Of a stretch of 64,000 bases of DNA, positions 59,538 through 64,000 are shown one piece after another. Numbering within the stretch: the first letter of the stretch is position 1; each line of letters starts with the position of its first letter. The notes under the pieces are model-generated. The model was not told where the DNA came from. It searched no databases and worked only from the letters and a program-made list of their open reading frames with translations. The stretch is taken from the NCBI GenBank assembly GCA_029721435.1, contig CM056581.1:71162712-71226711 (forward strand). Direction: 5' to 3'. Source of the stretch: Gymnothorax reevesii. Taxonomy: Eukaryota > Chordata > Actinopteri > Anguilliformes > Muraenidae. Made by a program: the position numbers and the translations under genes.

Positions 59538-62500
59538 GAATGAAAATTTTTGACATGCAGAAGTTAAAAAAAAGAAAGTTTTTAAAAAAGTGTATATCTT
59601 CACTACAGAGACTCATATTCACTTCCAATAGGCCATAAAAACACATTGGAAAAATGGATGGCATATATGCAGTGCCACAGTGATCTGAAGCATTTCCCAG
59701 GCCAGATACACGCAGAGATTCACATTCTGAGCTTAAAACCTCAAAGAAGCGTGTTTTCATGAAAGAGCGTATGGAGACAATATCAGCGCTCTAGCTCGCT
59801 TCCTTAAGAAGATAGAAGCCAATTCACTCCTATTTAGTCATACAGTGAAAATTCACTCATGTTTGTCACTTTCCCACTGATTTACACACAGAATGAAAAT
59901 TTTTGACATGCAGAAGTTAAAAAAAAGAAAGTTTTTAAAAAAGTGTATATCTTCACTACAGAGACTCATATTCACTTCCAATAGGCCATAAAAACACATT
60001 GGAAAAATGGATGGCATATATGCAGTGCAACAGTGATCTGAAGCATTTCCCAGGCCAGATACACGCAGAGATTCACATTCTGAGCTTAAAACCTCATGAA
60101 GCGTGTTTTCATGAAAGAGCGTATGGAGACAATATCAGCGCTCTAGCTCGCTTCCTTAAGAAGATAGAAGCCAATTCACTCCTATTTAGTCATACAGTGA
60201 AAATTCACTCATGTTTGTCACTTCCCCACTGATTTACACACAGAATGAAAATTTTTGACATGCAGAAGTTAAAAAAAAGAAAGTTTTTAAAAAAGTGTAT
60301 ATCTTCACTACAGAGACTCATATTCACTTCCAATAGGCCATAAAAACACATTGGAAAAATGGATGGCATATATGCAGTGCAACAGTGATCTGAAGCATTT
60401 CCCAGGCCAGATACACGCAGAGATTCACATTCTGAGCTTAAAACCTCAAAGAAGCGTGTTTTCATGAAAGAGCGTATGGAGACAATATCAGCGCTCTAGC
60501 TCGCTTCCCTAAGAAGATAGCCGCCAATTCACTCCTATTTAGTCATACAGTGAAAATTCACTCATGTTTGTCACTTTCCCACTGATTTACACACAGAATG
60601 AAAATTTTTGACATGCAGAAGTTAAAAAAAAGAAAGTTTTTAAAAAAGTGTATATCTTCACTACAGAGACTCATATTCACTTCCAATAGGCCATAAAAAC
60701 ACATTGGAAAAATGGATGGCATATATGCAGTGCAACAGTGATCTGAAGCATTTCCCAGGCCAGATACACGCAGAGATTCACATTCTGAGCTTAAAACCTC
60801 AAAGTAGCGTGTTTTCATGAAAGAGCGTATGGAGACAATATCAGCGCTCTAGGTCGCTTCCTTAAGAAGATAGCAGCCAATTCACTCCTATTTAGTCATA
60901 CAGTGAAAATTCACTCATGTTTGTCACTTTCCCACTGATTTACACACAGAATGAAAATTTTTGACATGCAGAAGTTAAAAAAAAGAAAGTTTTTAAAAAA
61001 GTGTATATCTTCACTACAGAGACTCATATTCACTTCCAATAGGCCATAAAAACACATTGGAAAAATGGATGGCATATATGCAGTGCAACAGTGATCTGAA
61101 GCATTTCCCAGGCCAGATACACGCAGAGATTCACATTCTGAGCTTAAAACCTCAAAGAAGCGTGTTTTCATGAAAGAGCGTATGGAGACAATATCAGCGC
61201 TCTAGCTCGCTTCCCTAAGAAGATAGCAGCCAATTCACTCCTATTTAGTCATACAGTGAAAATTCACTCATGTTTGTCACTTTCCCACTGATTTACACAC
61301 AGAATGAAAATTTTTGACATGCAGAAGTTAAAAAAAAGAAAGTTTTTAAAAAAGTGTATATCTTCACTACAGAGACTCATATTCACTTCCAATAGGCCAT
61401 AAAAACACATTGGAAAAATGGATGGCATATATGCAGTGCAACAGTGATCTGAAGCATTTCCCAGGCCAGATACACGCAGAGATTCACATTCTGAGCTTAA
61501 AACCTCAAAGTAGCGTGTTTTCATGAAAGAGCGTATGGAGACAATATCAGCGCTCTAGGTCGCTTCCTTAAGAAGATAGCAGCCAATTCACTCCTATTTA
61601 GTCATACAGTGAAAATTCACTCATGTTTGTCACTTTCCCACTGATTTACACACAGAATGAAAATTTTTGACATGCAGAAGTTAAAAAAAAGAAAGTTTTT
61701 AAAAAAGTGTATATCTTCACTACAGAGACTCATATTCACTTCCAATAGGCCATAAAAACACATTGGAAAAATGGATGGCATATATGCAGTGCAACAGTGA
61801 TCTGAAGCATTTCCCAGGCCAGATACACGCAGAGATTCACATTCTGAGCTTAAAACCTCAAAGTAGCGTGTTTTCATGAAAGAGCGTATGGAGACAATAT
61901 CAGCGCTCTAGGTCGCTTCCTTAAGAAGATAGCAGCCAATTCACTCCTATTTAGTCATACAGTGAAAATTCACTCATGTTTGTCACTTTCCCACTGATTT
62001 ACACACAGAATGAAAATTTTTGACATGCAGAAGTTAAAAAAAAGAAAGTTTTTAAAAAAGTGTATATTTTCACTACAGAGACTCATATTCACTTCCAATA
62101 GGCCATACAAGCAAATTGGACAAATTGCTGCCATATATGCAGTGCACAGTGATCTGAAGCATTTCCCAGCCCAGATACACGAACAGATTCACTTTCTGAG
62201 ATTAAAACCTAGAAAAAGCGTGTTTTCATGAAAGAGCGTATGGAGACAATATCAGCGCTCTAGCTCGCTTCCTTAAGAAGATAGCAGCCAATTCACTCCT
62301 ATTTAGTCATACAGTGAAAATTCACTCATGTTTGTCACTTTCCCACTGATTTACACACAGAATGAAAATTTTTGACATGCAGAAGTTAAAAAAAAGAAAG
62401 TTTTTAAAAAAGTGTATATCTTCACTACAGAGACTCATATTCACTTCCAATAGGCCATAAAAACACATTGGAAAAATGGATGGCATATATGCAGTGCAAC

Positions 62501-64000
62501 AGTGATCTGAAGCATTTCCCAGGCCAGATACACGCAGAGATTCACATTCTGAGCTTAAAACCTCAAAGAAGCGTGTTTTCATGAAAGAGCGTATGGAGAC
62601 AATATCAGCGCTCTAGCTCGCTTCCTTAAGAAGATAGCAGCCAATTCACACCTATTTAGTCATACAGTGAAAATTCACTCATGTTTGTCACTTTCCCACT
62701 GATTTACACACGGATTGAAACTTTTTGACAAGCAGAAGTAAAAAAATAGAAAGTTTTTAAAAAAGTGCATATCTTCACTTCAGAGACTCATATTCACTTC
62801 CAATAGGCCATACAAGCAAATTGGACAAATTGCTGCCATATATGCAGTGCACAGTGATCTGAAGCATTTCCCAGCCCAGATACACGAACAGATTCACTTT
62901 CTGAGCTTAAAACCTAGAAGAAGCGTGTTTTCATGAAAGAGCGTATGGAGACAATATCAGCGCTCTAGCTCGCTTCCTTAAGAAGATAGCAGCCAATTCA
63001 CTCCTATTTAGTCATACAGTGAAAATTCACTCATGTTTGTCACTTTCCCACTGATTTACACACAGAATGAAAATTTTTGACATGCAGAAGTTAAAAAAAA
63101 GAAAGTTTTTAAAAAAGTGTATATCTTCACTTCAGAGACTAATATTCACTTCCAATAGGCCATACAAGCACATTGGAAAAATTGGTGGCATATATGCAGT
63201 GCAACAGAGATCTGAAGCATTTCCCAGGCCAGATACACGCAGAGATTCACATTCTGAGCTTAAAACCTCAAAGAAGCGTGTTTTCATGAAAGAGCGTATG
63301 GAGACAATATCAGCGCTCTAGCTCGCTTCCCTAAGAAGATAGCAGCCAATTCACTCCTATTTAGTCATACAGTGAAAATTCACTCATGTTTGTCACTTTC
63401 CCACTGATTTACACACAGAATGAAAATTTTTGAAATGCAGAAGTTAAAAAAAAGAAAGTTTTTAAAAAAGTGTATATCTTCACTACAGAGACTCATATTC
63501 ACTTCCAATAGGCCATAAAAACACATTGGAAAAATGGATGGCATATATGCAGTGCCACAGTGATCTGAAGCATTTCCCAGGCCAGATACACGCAGAGATT
63601 CACATTCTGAGCTTAAAACCTCAAAGAAGCGTGTTTTCATGAAAGAGCGTATGGAGACAATATCAGCGCTCTAGCTCGCTTCCTTAAGAAGATAGAAGCC
63701 AATTCACTCCTATTTAGTCATACAGTGAAAATTCACTCATGTTTGTCACTTTCCCACTGATTTACACACAGAATGAAAATTTTTGACATGCAGAAGTTAA
63801 AAAAAAGAAAGTTTTTAAAAAAGTGTATATCTTCACTACAGAGACTCATATTCACTTCCAATAGGCCATAAAAACACATTGGAAAAATGGATGGCATATA
63901 TGCAGTGCAACAGTGATCTGAAGCATTTCCCAGGCCAGATACACGCAGAGATTCACATTCTGAGCTTAAAACCTCAAAGAAGCGTGTTTTCATGAAAGAG
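59538..64000. repeat. Irregular terminal part of the array
   Basis: About 12.6 monomers: A(GTGCCACAG), A(CATGAAG), A, then CAAAGTAGCG monomers alternating with ordinary A, D, A, B, C, A(GTGCCACAG), A. The segment from about 61.3 kb (CAAAGTAGCG pair, D, A, B with TCACACC, C) resembles the start of the 11/9/8-monomer units but lacks their CAGCCCCGATAC marker. Private changes: GATAGCCGCC near 60519, ATATTTTCAC near 62066, TTTTGAAATGC near 63430. Confidence 0.75.

Larger units (their letters stand above)
54323..64000. repeat. Satellite array, right block (~27 monomers)
   Basis: The same ~353-bp satellite resumes in the same orientation and phase directly after the retrotransposon. The first partial monomer (from CTAATATTC) completes the family C monomer broken at 47551; excising the element and one CTAAT restores an ordinary C monomer like the one at 45710. 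The window ends in mid-monomer. Order of the following monomers is D', A, B, C, C, D', then a 5-monomer unit, then A, B, C and mostly A types. Small private changes include GCTCCAGCTC near 55911, ATATTTTCAC near 62066 and AAAAAATAGAAAG near 62745. Confidence 0.98.

Overview
This window is eukaryotic, non-genic heterochromatin. It is one continuous satellite DNA array with a single LTR retrotransposon inserted into it. The satellite has a monomer of about 353 bp and fills positions 1-47551 and 54323-64000, roughly 160 monomers all in the same orientation. Both window edges lie inside the array, so its true size is unknown. I do not recognise the satellite by name. The retroelement is a Ty3/gypsy chromovirus with features of the Tf1/sushi group. 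Chromoviruses of that type are typical of fish and also occur in other cold-blooded vertebrates, so a teleost genome is the most likely source (an inference, moderate confidence).

Array structure. Monomers fall into four main families. A is the commonest. B is 352 bp with a diverged first half. C is marked by GACTAAT and CAGAGATCTG. D has an A-like start and a B-like end. A also has several marked sub-variants. Differences between families sit in the first ~210 bp of the monomer, while the last ~142 bp is almost invariant. Families are arranged in higher-order repeats: a 28-monomer unit of 9877 bp from 12.2 kb with a tandem second copy from 22.08 kb; successive 11-, 9- and 8-monomer versions of one unit at 34.8-44.7 kb; and a 5-monomer, 1763-bp unit at 44.7-58.5 kb. 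The first 12 kb and last 5 kb are more irregular. Hybrid monomers, private mutations shared at fixed offsets and gained or lost monomers show repeated unequal exchange.

Retrotransposon (47552-54322, + strand, 6771 bp). It is flanked by a 5-bp target duplication, CTAAT. It has two near-identical LTRs (1028 and 1034 bp), a polypurine tract, and one uninterrupted 1435-codon Gag-Pol frame. Domain order is Gag, CCHC knuckle, protease, reverse transcriptase, RNase H, integrase, chromodomain, and all catalytic residues I looked for are present. There is no tRNA-type primer site. Instead an 11-nt sequence just inside the 5' LTR is exactly complementary to an 11-mer within the LTR, as expected for a self-priming Tf1/sushi-type element. 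The predicted transcript starting at that 11-mer has no AUG before the Gag-Pol start. The element looks young and structurally intact.

How the parts relate. The chromodomain offers a plausible reason for insertion into satellite chromatin. The element interrupts one 5-monomer unit whose sister copies are empty, so it arrived after that unit was amplified. No host gene, tRNA, rRNA, CRISPR array or bacterial-type feature was found. The many short open frames in the satellite are by-products of a repeated sequence with few stops.
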